A DNA stretch of 64,000 nucleotides from Salvia splendens (GCF_004379255.2 NC_056052.1:13052589-13116588); one strand, 5' to 3'. Shown: positions 14,701 to 30,600, counted from the first letter of the stretch. A program made the numbers and translations. The notes: a model not told the origin generated them from the sequence alone.

Positions 14701-17700
14701 ATGATAATCTAAGCGGATAAAATGACAGTAACCTTATAAAAATGATAGTTTAGCTGAAGAAATTGCATATAAGCTGATAAAATGATACTTTAACGTGACA
14801 AACTGACATAAAACTGATAAAATGATAGTTTTTCCGGATAGAATGATACTTTCAGCCGATAAAATTATACTCTGAATGATAAAATGATACTCTGAATTTC
14901 GCCAAATATCACGTAAAATGATAAAATGATAGGTTTATTGCATAGAATGATAGTTTTGCCTGATAGAATGATACTTTCAGCCGATAAAATGATACTCTGA
15001 ATGATAAAATAATACTCTGAATTTTGTCAAATATCACGTAAAATGATAAAATGATAAAATGATAGGTTTATTGCATAGAATGATAGTTTTGTCGGATAGA
15101 ATGATACTCTGAGTTGATAAAATGATACTCTTGACTGATAAAATGATACTCTGAATTTCGCCAAAAATCACGTAAAATGATAAAATGATAGTTTTGCCGG
15201 ATAGAATGGTACTTTCAGCCGATAGAATGATAGTTTTGCCGGGTAGAATGATACATTCAGCCGATAGAATGATAGGTATTTTTTGTGTATAAAATGACAT
15301 TTTTGTTTAATAAAATGATACTTTTACCTTATAAAATGATAATCTAAGCGGATAAAATGACAGTAACCTTATAAAAATGATAGTTTAGCTGAAGAAATTG
15401 CATATAAGCTGATAAAATGATACTCTAACGTGACAAAATGACTTAAAACTGATAAAATGATAGTTTTTCCGGATAGAATGATACTTTTAGCCGATAGAAT
15501 GATAGTTTTGTCAGGTAGAATGATACTTTCAGCAGATAGAATGTTAGGTATTATTGGTGTATAAAATGACATTTTCTTTTAATAAAATGATACTTTTACC
15601 TGATAAAATGATAATCTAAGTGGATAAAATGACAGTAACCTTATAAAAATGATAGTTTAGCTGAAGAAATTGCATATAAGCTGATAAAATGATACTTTAA
15701 CGTGACAAAATGACATAAAACTGATAAAATGATAGTTTTTCCGGATAGAAGGATACTTTCAGCCGATAAAATGATACTCTGAATGATAAAATGATACTCT
15801 GAATTTTGCCAAATATCACGTAAAATGATAAAATGATAAAATGATAGGTTTATTGCATAGAATGATAGTTTTGTCGGATAGAATGATACTCTGAGTTGAT
15901 AAAATGATACTCTTGACTGATAAAATGATACTCTGAATTTCGCCAAATATCACGTAAAATGATAAAATGATAAAATGATAGTATTGCCGGATAGAATGAT
16001 ACTTTCAGCCGATAGAATGATAGTTTTGCCGGGTAGAATGATACTTTCAGACGATAGAATGATAGGTATTTTTTGTGTATAAAATGACATTTTTTTTTAA
16101 TAAAATGATACTTTTACCTTATAAAATGATAATCTAAGCGGATAAAATGACAGTAACCTTATAAAAATGATACTTTAGCTGAAGAAATTGCATATAAGCT
16201 GATAAAATGATACTCTAACGTGACAAAATGACTGAAAACTGATAAAATGATAGTTTTTCCGGATAGAATGATACTTTTAGCCGATAGAATGATAGTTTTG
16301 TCTGGTAGAATGATACTTTCAGCAGATAGAATGTTAGGTATTATTGGTGTATAAAATGACATTTTCTTTTAATAAAATGATACTTTTACCTGATAAAATG
16401 ATAATCTAAGCGGATAAAATGACAGTAACCTTGTGAAAAATGATAGTTTAGCTGAAGAAATTGCATATAAGCTGATAAAATGATACTTTAACGTGACAAA
16501 ATGACATAAAACTGATAAAATGATAGTTTTTCCGGATAGAATGATACTTTCAGCCGATAAAATGATACTCTGAATGATAAAATGATACTCTGAATTTTGC
16601 CAAATATCACGTAAAATGATAAAATGATAGGTTTATTGCATAGAATGATAGTTTTGCCGGATAGAATGATACTCTGAATGATAAAATGATACTCTGAATT
16701 TCGCCAAATATCACATAAAATGATAAAATGATAGGTTTATTGCATAGAATGGTAGTTTTGCCGGATAGAATGATACTCTGAGTTGATAAAATGATACTCT
16801 TGACTGATAAAATGATACTCTGAATTTTGCCAAATATCACGTAAAAAGATAAAATGATAAAATGATAGTTTTGCCGGATAGAATGATACTTTCAGCCGAT
16901 AGAATGATAGTTTTGTCGGGTAGAATGATACTTTCAGCCGATAGAATGATAGTTTTGTCGGGTAGAATGATACTTTCAGCCGATAGAATGATAGGTATTT
17001 TTTGTGTATAAAATGACATTTTTGTTTAATAAAATGATACTTTTACCTTATAAAATGATAATCTAAGCGGATAAAATGACAGTAACCTTATAACAATGAT
17101 AGTTTAGCTGAAGAAATTGCATATAAGCTGATAAAATGATACTCTAACGTGACAAAATGACTTAAAACTGATAAAATGATAGTTTTTCCGGATAGAATGA
17201 TACTTTCGGCCGATAGAATGATAGTTTTGTCAGGTAGAATGATACTTTCAGCAGATAGAATGATAGGTATTTTTGGTGTATAAAATGACATTTTTGTTTA
17301 ATAAAATGATACTTTTACCTGATAAAATGATAATCTAAGCGGATAAAATGACAGTAACCTTATAAAAATGATAGTTTAGCTGAAGAAATTGCATATAAGC
17401 TGATAAAATGATACTTTAACGTGACAAACTGACATAAAACTGATAAAATGATAGTTTTTCCGGATAGAATGATACTTTCATCAGCCGATAAAATTATACT
17501 CTGAATGATAAAATGATACTCTGAATTTCGCCAAATATCACGTAAAATGATAAAATGATAGGTTTATTGCATAGAATGATAGTTTTGCCTGATAGAATGA
17601 TACTTTCAGCCGATAAAATGATACTCTGAATGATAAAATAATACTCTGAATTTGTCAAATATCACGTAAAATGATAAAATGATAAAATGATAGGTTTATT

Positions 17701-18470
17701 GCATAGAATGATAGTTTTGTCGGATAGAATGATACTCTGAGTTGATAAATGATACTCTTGACTGATAAATGATACTCTGAATTTCGCCAAAAATCACGTA
17801 AAATGATAAAATGATAGTTTTGCCGGATAGAATGGTACTTTCAGCCGATAGAATGATAGTTTTGCCGGGTAGAATGATACATTCAGCCGATAGAATGATA
17901 GGTATTTTTCGTGTATAAAATGACATTTTTGTTTAATAAAATGATACTTTTACCTTATAAAATGATAATCTAAGCGGATAAAATGACAGTAACCTTATAA
18001 AAATGATAGTTTAGCTGAAGAAATTGCATATAAGCTGATAAAATGATACTCTAACGTGACAAAATGACTTAAAACTGATAAAATGATAGTTTTTCCGGAT
18101 AGAATGATACTTTCAGCCGATAGAATGATAGTTTTGTCAGGTAGAATGATACTTTCAGACGATAGAATGATAGGTATTTTTTGTGTATAAAATGACATTT
18201 TTGTTAATAAAATGATACTTTACCTTATAAAATGATAATCTAAGTGGATAAAATGACAGTAACCTTATAAAAATGATACTTTAGCTGAAGAAATTGCATA
18301 TAAGCTGATAAAATGATACTCTAACGTGACAAAATGACTTAAAACTGATAAAATGATAGTTTTGCCGGATAGAATGATACTTTCATCCGATAGAATGATA
18401 GTTTTTTGCCGGGTAGAATGATACTTTCAGACGATAGAATGATAGGTATTTTTTGTGTATAAAATGACAT
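8790..18470. repeat. Large-scale duplication inside the array, offset about 7.37 kb
   Basis: The interval at about 8.8-11.1 kb is repeated at about 16.16-18.47 kb. Rare shared variants support this: TTTTGTCTGGTAG at 8,921 and 16,300 (elsewhere TTTTGTCAGGTAG), and TTATAACAATGATAG near 9,718 and 17,092 (elsewhere TTATAAAAATGATAG). Offsets differ by a few bases between landmarks because of small indels. Confidence 0.7.
12763..13553. repeat. Representative 791-bp higher-order repeat variant
   Basis: The unit has the same 272-bp block (12763-13034) followed by a 519-bp block (13035-13553). It is 116 bp shorter than the 907-bp form because one copy of the module carrying TTTCGCCAAATATCACG and GGTTTATTGCATAG is absent. 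The second block begins CTTGTGAAAAATGATAG, a variant shared by several neighbouring units between about 7.4 and 16.5 kb, so units here are more closely related to each other than to distant ones. Confidence 0.85.
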
Positions 18471-20350
18471 TTTTGTTTAATAAAATGATACTTTTACCTT
18501 ATAAAATGATAATCTAAGCGGATAAAATGACAGTAACCTTATAAAAATGATACTTTAGCTGAAGAAATTGCATATAAGCTGATAAAATGATACTCTAACG
18601 TGACAAAATGACTTAAAACCGATAAAATGATAGTTTCATCGGATAGAATGATACTTTCAGCCGATAGAATGATAGTTTTGTCAGGTAGAATGATACTTTC
18701 AGCAGATAGAATGATAGGTATTTTTGGTGTATAAAATGACATTTTTGTTTAATAAAATGATACTTTTACCTGATAAAATGATAATCTAAGCGGATAAAAT
18801 GACAGTAACCTTATAAAAATGATAGTTTAGCTTAAGAAATTGAATATAAGCTGATAAAATGATACTTCAACGTGACAAAATGACATAAAACTGATAAAAT
18901 GATAGTTTTTCCGGATAGAATGATACTTTCAGCCGATAAAATTATACTCTGAATGATAAAATGATACTCTGAATTTCGCCAAATATCACGTAAAATGATA
19001 AAATGATAGGTTTATTGCATAGAATGATAGTTTTGCCGGATAGAATGATACTCTGAGTTGATAAAATGATACTCTGAATGATAAAATGATACTCTGAATT
19101 TCGCCAAATATCACGTAAAATGATAAAATGATAAAATGATAGGTTTATTGCATAGAATGGTAGTTTTGCCGGATAGAATGATACTCTGAGTTGATAAAAT
19201 GATACTCTTGACTGATAAAATGATACTCTGAATTTCGCCAAATATCACGTAAAATGATAAAATTATAGTTTTGCCGGATAGAATGATACTTTCAGCCGAT
19301 AGAATGATAGTTTTGTCGGGTAGAATGATACTTTCAGACGATAGAATGATAGGTATTTTTTGTGTATAAAATGACATTTTTGTTTAATAAAATGATACTT
19401 TTACCTTATAAAATGATAATCTAAGCGGATAAAATGACAGTAACCTTATAAAAAATGATAGTTTAGCTGAAGAAATTGCATATAAGCTGATAAAATGATA
19501 CTCTAACGTGACAAAATGACTTAAAACTGATAAAATGATAGTTTTTTCCGGATAGAATGATACTTTCGGCCGATAGAATGATAGTTTTGTCAGGTAGAAT
19601 GATACTTTCAGCAGATAGAATGATAGGTATTTTTGGTGTATAAAATGACATTTTTGTTTAATAAAATGATACTTTTACCTGATAAAATGATAATCTAAGC
19701 GGATAAAATGACAGTAACCTTATAAAAATGATAGTTTAGCTGAAGAAATTGCATATAAGCTGATAAAATGATACTTTAACGTGACAAATTGACATAAAAC
19801 TGATAAAATGATAGTTTTTCCGGATAGAATGATACTTTCAGCCGATAAAATTATACTCTGAATGATAAAATGATACTCTGAATTTCGCCAAATATCACGT
19901 AAAATGATAAAATGATAGGTTTATTGCATAGAATGATAGTTTTGCCTGATAGAATGATACTTTCAGCCGATAAAATGATACTCTGAATGATAAAATAATA
20001 CTCTGAATTTGTCAAATATCACGTAAAATGATAAAATGATAAAATGATAGGTTTATTGCATAGAATGATAGTTTTGTCGGATAGAATGATACTCTGAGTT
20101 GATAAAATGATACTCTTGACTGATAAAATGATACTCTGAATTTCGCCAAAAATCACGTAAAATGATAAAATGATAGTTTTGCCGGATAGAATGGTACTTT
20201 CAGCCGATAGAATGATAGTTTTGCCGGGTAGAATGATACATTCAGCCGATAGAATGATAGGTATTTTTCGTGTATAAAATGACATTTTTGTTTAATAAAA
20301 ATGATACTTTTACCTTATAAAATGATAATCTAAGCGGATAAAATGACAGT
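13555..20350. repeat. Large-scale duplication inside the array, offset 4,984 bp
   Basis: The stretch from about 13.55 to 15.37 kb reappears from about 18.53 to 20.35 kb. Equivalent landmarks lie 4,984-4,985 bp apart in four places. A rare variant, GTTTAGCTTAAGAAATTG in place of the usual GCTGAAGAAATTG, is found at about 13,845 and again at about 18,829. The variant GATAGTTTCATCGG (13,64x and 18,62x) is also shared. Confidence 0.8.
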
Positions 20351-23300
20351 AACCTTATAAAAATGATAGTTTAGCTGAAAAAATTGCATATAAGCTGATA
20401 AAAATGATACTCTAACGTGACAAAAATGACTTAAAACTGATAAAATGATATGTTTGTTCTTTTTTTTTTTTTTCCGGATAGAATGAATTACTTTCGAGCC
20501 GATAGAATGATGTTTTGTCAGGTAGAATGATACTTTCAGACGATAGAATGATAGGTATTTTTTGTGTATAAATGACATTTTTGTTTAATAAAATGATACT
20601 TTTACCTTATAAAATGATAATCTAAGTGGATAAAATGACAGTAACCTTATAAAATGATACTTTAGCTGAAGAAATTGCATATAAGCTTATAAAATGATAC
20701 TCTAACGTGACAAAATGACTTAAAACTGATAAAATGATAGTTTTATCGGATAGAATGATACTTTCAGCCGATAGAATGATAGTTTTGTCAGGTAGAATGA
20801 TACTTTCAGCAGATAGAATGATAGGTATTTTTGGTGTATAAAATGACATTTTTGTTTAATAAAATGATACTTTTACCTGATAAAATGATAATCTAAGCGG
20901 ATAAAATGACAGTAACCTTATAAAAATGATAGTTTAGCTGAATAAATTGCATATAAGCTGATAAAATGATACTTCAACGTGACAAAATGACATAAAACTG
21001 ATAAAATAATAGTTTTTCCGGATAGAATGATACTTTCAGCCGATAAAATTATACTCTGAATGATAAAATGATACTCTGAATTTCGCCAAATATCACGTAA
21101 AATGATAAAATGATAGGTTTATTGCATAGAATGATAGTTTTGCCGGATAGAATGATACTCTGAGTTGATAAAATGATACTCTGAATGATAAAATGATACT
21201 CTGAATTTCGCCAAATATCACGTAAAATGATAAAATGATAAAATGATAGGTTTATTGCATAGAATGGTAGTTTTGCCGGATAGAATGATACTCTGAGTTG
21301 ATAAAATGATATTCTTGACTGATAAAATGATACTCTGAATTTCGCCAAATATCACGTAAAATGATAAAATGATAGTTTTGTCGGATAGAATGATACTTTC
21401 AGCCGATAGAATGATAGTTTTGTCGTGTAGAATGATACTTTCAGCCGATAGAATGATAGGTATTTTTTGTGTATAAAATGACATTTTTGTTTAATAAAAT
21501 GATACTTTTACCTTATAAAATGATAATCTAAGCGGATAAAATGACAGTAACCTTATAAAAATGATAGTTTAGCTGAAGAAATTGCATATAAGCTGATAAA
21601 TGATACTCTAACGTGACAAAATGACTTAAAACTGATAAAATGATAGTTTTCTTCCGGATAGAATGATACTTTCAGCCGATAGAATGATAGTTTTGTCAGG
21701 TAGAATGATACTTTCAGCAGATAGAATGATAGGTATTTTTGGTGTATAAAATGACATTTTTGTTTAATAAAATGATACTTTTACCTGATAAAATGATAAT
21801 CTAAGCGGATAAAATGACAGTAACCTTATAAAAATGATAGTTTAGCTGAAGAAATTTGCATATAAGCTGATAAATGATACTTTAACGTGACAAACTACAT
21901 AAAACTGATAAAATGATAGTTTTTCCGGATAGAATGATACTTTCAAACAACCGATAAAATTATACTCTGAATGATAAAATGATACTCTGAATTTCGCCAA
22001 ATATCACGTAAAATGATAAATGATAGGTTTATTGCATAGAATGATAGTTTGCCGGATTAGAATGATACTTTCAGCCGATAAAATGATACTCTGAATGATA
22101 AAATAATACTCTGAATTTTGACAAATATCACGTAAAATGATAAAATGATAATATGATAGGTTTATTGCATAGAATGATAGTTTTGTCGGATAGAATGATA
22201 CTCTGAGTTGATAAAATGATACTCTTGACTGATAAAATGATACTCTGAATTTCGCCAAAAATCACGTAAAATGATAAAAATGATAGTTTTGCCGGATAGA
22301 ATGGTACTTTTAGCCGATAGAATGATAGTTTTGCCGGGTAGAATGATACATTCAGCCGATAGAATGATAGGTATTTTTCGTGTATAAAATGACATTTTTG
22401 TTTAATAAAATGATACTTTTACCTTATAAAATGATATCTAAGCGGATAAATGACAGTAACCTTATAAAAATGATAGTTTAGCTGAAGAAATTGCATATAA
22501 GCTGATAAAATGATACTCTAACGTGACAAAATGACTTAAAACTGATAAAATGATAGTTTTTCCGGATAGAATGATACTTTCAGCCGATAGAATGATAGTT
22601 TTGTCAGGTAGAATGATACTTTCAGCAGATAGAATAATAGGTATTTTTGGTGTATAAAATGTCATTTTTGTTTAATAAAATGATACTTTTACCTGATAAA
22701 ATGATAATCTAAGCGGATAAAATGACAGTAACCTTATAAAAATGATAGTTTAGCTGAAGAAATTGCATATAAGCTGATAAAATGATACTTTAACGTGACA
22801 AAATGACATAAAACTGATAAAATGATAGTTTTTTCGGATAGAATGATACTTTCAGCCGATAAAATTATACTCTGAATGATAAAATGATACTCTGAATTTC
22901 GCCAAATATCACGTAAAATGATAAAATGATAGGTTTATTGCATAGAATGATAGTTTTGCCGGATAGAATGATACTCTGAGTTGATAAAATGATACTCTGA
23001 ATGATAAAATGATACTCTGAATTTCGCCAAATATCACGTAAAATGATAAAATGATAAAATGATAGGTTTATTGCATAGAATGGTAGTTTTGCCGGATAGA
23101 ATGATACTCTGAGTTAATAAAATGATATTCTTGACTGATAAAATGATACTCTGAATTTCGCCAAATATCACGTAAAATGATAAAATGATAGTTTTGCCGG
23201 ATAGAATGATAATTTCAGCCGATAGAATGATAGTTTTGTCGGGTAGAATGATACTTTCAGCCGATAGAATGATAGGTATTTTTTGTGTATAAAATGACAT

Positions 23301-24099
23301 TTTTGTTTAATAAAATGATACTTTTACCTTATAAAATGATAATCTAAGCGGATAAAATGACAGTAACCTTATAAAAATGATAGTTTAGCTGAAGAAATTG
23401 CATATAAGCTGATAAAATGATACTCTAACGTGACAAAATGACTTAAAACTGATAAAATGATAGTTTTTCCGGATAGAATGATACTTTCAGCCGATAGAAT
23501 GATAGTTTTGCCAGGTAGAATGATACTTTCAGACGATAGAATGATAGGTATTTTTTGTGTATAAAATGACATTTTTGTTTAATAAAATGATACTTTTACC
23601 TTATAAAATGATAATCTAAGCGGATAAAATGACAGTAACCTTATAAAATGATAGTTTAGCTGAAGAAATTGCATATAAGCTGATAAATGATACTCTAAAC
23701 GTGACAAAATGACTTAAAACTGATAAATGATAGTTTTTTCGGATAGAATGATACTTCAGCCGATAGAATGATAGTTTTGTCAGGTAGAATGATACTTTCA
23801 GGCAGATAGAATAATAGGTATTTTTGGTGTATAAAATGTCATTTTTGTTTAATAAAATGATACTTTTAACCTGATAAAATGATAATCTAAGCGGATAAAT
23901 GACAGTAACCTTGTGAAAAATGATAGTTTAGCTGAAGAAATTGCATATAAGCTGATAAAATGATACTTTAACGTGACAAAATGACATAAAACTGATAAAT
24001 GATAGTTTTTTTCCGGATAGAATGATACTTTCATCAGCCGATAAAATGATACTCTGAATGATAAAATGATACTCTGAATTTTGCCAAATATCACGTAAA

Positions 24100-24630
24100 A
24101 ATGATAAAATGAATAGGTTTAAATTTGCATAGAATGATAGTTTGCCGGATAGAATGATACTTTCAGTCAGATCATAATGATACTCCTGAATGATAAATAA
24201 TATCTCTGAAAATTGTTGTCAATATCAACGTAAATGATAAAATGATAAAATGATAGGTTTATTAGCATAGAATTGATAGTTTTGCCGGATAGAAATGATA
24301 CCTGAGTTGATAAAATGATACTCTGAATGATAAAAGGATACTCTGAATTGCGCCTAATATCACGTAAAATGAATAAAAGGATAAAATGATAGGTTTATTG
24401 CATAGAATGGTAGTTTTGGCCGGATAGAATGATACTCTGAGTTAATTAAAATGATATTCTTGACTGATAAAATGAATACTCTGAATTTCGCCAAATAATC
24501 ACGTAAAATGGATAAAATGATAGTTTTGCCGGATAGAATGATACCTTTTCAAGCCCGATAGAAATGATAAGTTTTGTCGGGTAGAATGATACTTTTCAGC
24601 CGATAGAATGATAGGTATTTATAAATGACA
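24100..24630. other. Indel-rich patch of the array
   Basis: Monomers here carry many single-base insertions and deletions (for example GATGAATAGGTTTAAATTTGC, TAGAATTGATAG, GAAATGATACC), while units on both sides are nearly perfect. Similar patches lie at about 20,440-20,560 (with a 14-T run), 40,600-41,340 and 43,800-44,330. Long-read consensus error or local decay would both produce this. Confidence 0.6.
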
Positions 24631-27600
24631 TTTTTTAATGATACTTTTACCTTATAAAATGATAATCTAAGCGGATAAAATGACAGTAACCTTATAAAAA
24701 TGATAGTTTAGCTGAAGAAATTGCATATAAGCTGATAAAATGATACTCTAACGTGACAAAATGACTTAAAACTGATAAAATGATAGTTGTTCCGGATAGA
24801 ATGATACTTTCAGCCGATAGAATGATAGTTTTGCCAGGTAGAATGATACTTTCAGACGATAGGAATGATAGGTATTTTTTGTGTATAAAATGACATTTTT
24901 GTTTAATAAAATGATACTTTTTACCCTTATAAAATGATAATCTAAGCGGATAAAATGACAGTAACCTTATAAAAATGATACTTTAGCTGAAGAAATTGCA
25001 TATAAGCTGATAAAAGATACTCTAACGTGACAAAATGACTTAAACTGATAAAATGATAGTTTTATATCGGATAGAATGATACTTTCAGCCGATAGAATGA
25101 TAGTTTTGTCAGGTAGAATGATACTTTCAGCAGATAGAATGATAGGTATTTTTGGTGTATAAAATGACATTTTTGTTTAATAAAATGATACTTTTACCTG
25201 ATAAAATGATAATCTAAGCGGATAAAATGACAGTAACCTTATAAAAATGATAGTTTAGCTGAAGAAATTGCATATAAGCTGATTAAATGATACTTCAACG
25301 TGACAAAATGACATAAAACTGATAAAATGATAGTTTTTCCGGATAGAATGATACTTTCAGCAGATAAAATTATACTCTGAATGATAAAATGATACTCTGA
25401 ATTTCGCCAAATATCACGTAAAATGATAAAATGATAAAATGATAGGTTTATTGCATAGAATGGTAGTTTTGCCGGATAGAATGATACTCTGAGTTGATAA
25501 AATGATATTCTTGACTGATAAAATGATACTCTGAATTTCGCCAAATATCACGTAAAATGATAAAATGATAGTTTTGCCGGATAGAATGATACTTTCAGCC
25601 GATAGAATGATAGTTTTGTCGGGTAGAATGATACTTTCAGCCGATAGAATGATAGGTATTTTTTGTGTATAAAATGACATTTTTGTTTAATAAAAATGAT
25701 ACTTTACCTTATAAAATGATAATCTAAGCGGATAAAATGACAGTAACCTTATAAAAATGATAGTTTAGCTGAAGAAATTGCATATAGCTGATAAAATGAT
25801 ACTCTAAACGTGACAAAATGACTTAAAACTGATAAAATGATAGTTTTTTCCGGATAGAATGATACGTTCAGCCGATAGAATGATAGTTTTGTCAGGTAGA
25901 ATGATACTTTCAGCAGATAGAATGATAGGTATTTTTGGTGTATAAAATGACATTTTTGTTTAATAAAATGATACTTTTACCTGATAAAATGATAATCTAA
26001 GCGGATAAAATGACAGTAACCTTATAAAAATGATAGTTTAGCTGAAGAAATTGCATATAAGCTGATAAAATGATACTTTAACGTGACAAACTAACATAAA
26101 ACTGATAAAATGATAGTTTTTCCTGATAGAATGATACTTTCAACCGATAAAATTATATTCTGAATGATAAAATGATACTCTGAATTTCGCCAAATATCAC
26201 GTAAAATGATAAAATGATAGGTTTATTGCATAGAATGATAGTTTTGCCGGATAGAATGATACATTCAGCCGATAAAATGATACTCTGAATGATAAAATAA
26301 TACTCTGAATTTTGTCAAATATCACGTAAAATGATAAAATGATAAAATGATAGGTTATTGCATAGAATGATTGTTTTGTCGGATAGAATGATACTCTGAG
26401 TTGATAAACTGATACTCTTGACTGATAAAATGATACTCTGAATTTCGCCAAAAATCACGTAAAATGATAAAATGATAAAATGATAGTTTTGCCGGATAGA
26501 ATGGTACTTTCAGCCGATAGAATGATAGTTTTGCCGGGTAGAATGATACATTCAGCCGATAGAATAATAGGTATTTTTCGTGTATAAAATGACATTTTTG
26601 TTTAATAAAATGATACTTTTACCTTATAAAATGATAATCTGAGCGGATAAAATGACAGTAACCTTATAAAAATGATAGTTTAGCTGAAGAAATTGCATAT
26701 AAGCTGATAAAATGATACTCTAACGTGACAAAATGACTTAAACTGATAAAAGGATAGTTTTTCCGGATAGAATGATACTTTCCAGCCGATAGAAAGATAG
26801 TTTTGTCAGGTAGAATGATACTTTCAGCAGATAGAATAATAGGTATTTTGGTGTATAAAATGTCATTTTGTTTAATAAAATGATACTTTTACCTGATAAA
26901 ATGATAATCTAAGCGGATAAAATGACAGTAACCTTATAAAAATGATAGTTTAGCTGAAGAAATTGCATATAAGCTGATAAAATGATACTTTAACGTGACA
27001 AAATGACATAAACTGATAAAATGATAGTTTTTTCCGGATAGAATGATACTTTCAGCCGATAAAATTATACTCTGAATGATAAAATGATACTCTGAATTTC
27101 GCCAAATATCACGTAAAATGATAAAATGATAGGTTTATTGCATAGAATGATAGTTTTGCCGGATAGAATGATACTCTGAGTTGATAAAATGATACTCTGA
27201 ATGATAAAATGATACTCTGAATTTCGCCAAATATCACGTAAAATGATAAAATGATAAAATGATAGGTTTGTTGCATAGAATGGTAGTTTTTCCGGATAGA
27301 ATGATACTTTCAGCCGATAGAATGATAGTTTTGTCGTGTAGAATGATACTTTCAGCCGATAGAATGATAGGTATTTTTTGTGTATAAAATGACATTTTTG
27401 TTTAATAAAATGATACTTTTACCTTATAAAATGATAATCTAAGCGGATAAAATGACAGTAACCTTATAAAAATGATAGTTTAAGCTGAAGAAATTGCATA
27501 TAAGCTGATAAAATGATACTCTAACGTGACAAAATGACTTAAAACTGATAAAATGATAGTTTTCTCGGATAGAATGATACTTTCAGCCGATAGAATGATA

Positions 27601-30600
27601 GTTTTGTCAGGTAGAATGATACTTTCAGCAGATAGAATGATAGGTATTTTTGGTGTATAAAATGACATTTTGTTTAATAAAATGATACTTATTAACCCTG
27701 ATAAAATGATAATCTAAGCGGATAAAATGACAGTAACCTTATAAAAATGATAGTTTAGCTGAAGAAATTGCATATAAGCTGATAAAATGATACTTTAACG
27801 TGACAAACTAACATAAAACTGATAAAATGATAGTTTTTCCGGATAGAATGATACTTTCAACCGATAAAATTTTACTCTGAATGATAAAATGATACTCTGA
27901 ATTTCGCCAAATATCACGTAAAATGATAAAATGATAGGTTTATTGCATAGAATGATAGTTTTGCCGGATAGAATGATACTTTCAGCCGATAAAAATGATA
28001 CTCTGAATGATAAAATAATACTCTGATTTTGACAATACACGTAAAATGATAAAATGATAATATGATAGGGTTTATTGGCATAGAATGATAGTTTTGTCGG
28101 ATAGAATGATACTCTGAGTTGATAAAATGATACTCTGACTGATAAATGATACTCTGAATTTCGCCAAAAAATCACGTAAAATGATAAAAATGATAGTTTT
28201 GCCGGATAGAATGGTACTTTTCAGCCGATAGAATGATAGTTTTGTCGGGTAGAATGATACATTCAGCCGATAGAATGATAGGTATTTTTCGTGTATAAAA
28301 TGACATTTTTTTTAATAAAATGATACTTTTACCTTATAAAATGATAATCTAAGCGGATAAAATGACAGTAACCTTATAAAAATGATAGTTTAGCTGAAGA
28401 AATTGCATATAAGCTGATAAAATGAGACTCTAACGTGACAAAATGACTTAAAACTGATAAAATGATAGTTTTTTCCGGATAGAATGATACTTTCAGCCGA
28501 TAGAATGATAGTTTTGTCAGGTAGAATGATACTTTCAGCAGATAGAATAATAGGTATTTTGGTGTATAAAATGTCATTTTTGTTTAATAAAATGATACTT
28601 TTACCTGATAAAATGATAATCTAAGCGGATAAAATGACAGTAACCTTATAAAAATGATAGTTTAGCATGAAGAAATTGCATATAAGCTGATAAAATGATA
28701 CTTAAACGTGACAAAATGACATAAAACTGATAAAATGATAGTTTTTTCCGGATAGAATGATACTTTCAAGCCGATAAAATTATACTCTGAATGATAAAAT
28801 GATACTCTGAATTTCGCCAAATATCACGTAAAATGATAAAATGATAGGTTTATTGCATAGAATGATAGTTTTGCCGGATAGAATGATACTCTGAGTTGAT
28901 AAAATGATACTCTGAATGATAAAATGATACTCTGAATTTCGCCAAATATCACGTAAAATGATAAAATGATAAAATGATAGGTTTATTGCATAGAATGGTA
29001 GTTTTGCCGGATAGAATGATACTCTGAGTTAATAAAATGATATTCTTGACTGATAAAATGATACTCTGAATTTCGCCAAATATCACGTAAATGATAAAAT
29101 GATAGTTTTTGCCGGATAGAATGATACTTTCAGCCGATAGAATGATAGTTTTGTCCGGGTAGAATGATACATTCAGCCGATAGAATGATAGGTATTTTTT
29201 GTGTATAAAATGACATTTTTGTTTAATAAAATGATACTTTTACCTTATAAAATGATAATCTAAGCGGATAAAATGACAGTAACCTTATAAAAATGATAGT
29301 TTAGATGAAGAAATTGCATATAAGATGATAAAATGATACTCTAACGTGACAAAATGACTTAAAACTGATAAAATGATAGTTTTCCGGATAGAATGATACT
29401 TTCAGCCGATAGAATGATAGTTTTGTCAGGTAGAATGATACTTTCAGCAGATAGAATAATAGGTATTTTGGTGTATAAAATGTCATTTTTGTTTAATAAA
29501 ATGATACTTTTACCTGATAAATGATAATCTAAGCGGATAAAATGACAGTAACCTTATAAAAAATGATAGTTTAGCTGAAGAAATTGCATATAAGCTGATA
29601 AAATGATACTTTAACGTGACAAAATGACATAAAACTGATAAATGATAGTTTTTTCGGATAGAATGATAACTTTCAAGCCGATAAAATTATACTCTGATGA
29701 TAAAATGATACTCTGAATTTTGCCAAATATCACGTAAAATGATAAAATGATAGGTTTATTGCATAGAATGATAGTTTTGCCGGATAGAATGATACTTTCA
29801 GCCGATAAAATGATACTCTGAATGATAAAATAATACTCTGAATTTTGTCAAATATCACGTAAAATGATAAAATGATAAAATGATAGGTTTATTACATAGA
29901 ATGATAGTTTTGCCGGATAGAATGATACTCTGAGTTGATAAAATGATACTCTGAATGATAAAATGATACTCTGAATTTCGCCTAATATCACGTAAAATGA
30001 TAAAATGATAAAATGATAGGTTTATTGCATAGAATGGTAGTTTTGCCGGATAGAATGATACTCTGAGTTAATAAAATGATTTCTTGACTGATGAAAAGAT
30101 GATACTCTGATTTCGCCAAATATCACGTAAAATGATAAAATGATAGTTTTGCCGGATAGAATGATACTTTCAGCCGATAGAATGATAGGTATTTTTGTGT
30201 ATAAAATGACATTTTTGTTTATAAAATGATACTTTTACCTTATAAAATGATAATCTAAGCGGATAAAATGACAGTAACCTTATAAAAATGATAGTTTTAG
30301 CTGAAGAAATTGCATATAAGCTGATAAAATGATACTCTAACGTGACAAAATGACTTTAAAACTGATAAAATGATAGTTTTGCCGGATAGAATGATACTTT
30401 CAGCCGATAGAATGATAGTTTTGCCAGGTAGAATGATACTTTCAGACGATAGAATGATAGGTATTTTTTGTGTATAAAATGACATTTTTGTTTAATAAAA
30501 TGATACTTTTACCTTATAAAATGATAATCTAAGCGGATAAAATGACAGTAACCTTATAAAAATGATACTTTAGCTGAAGAAATTGCATATAAGCTGATAA

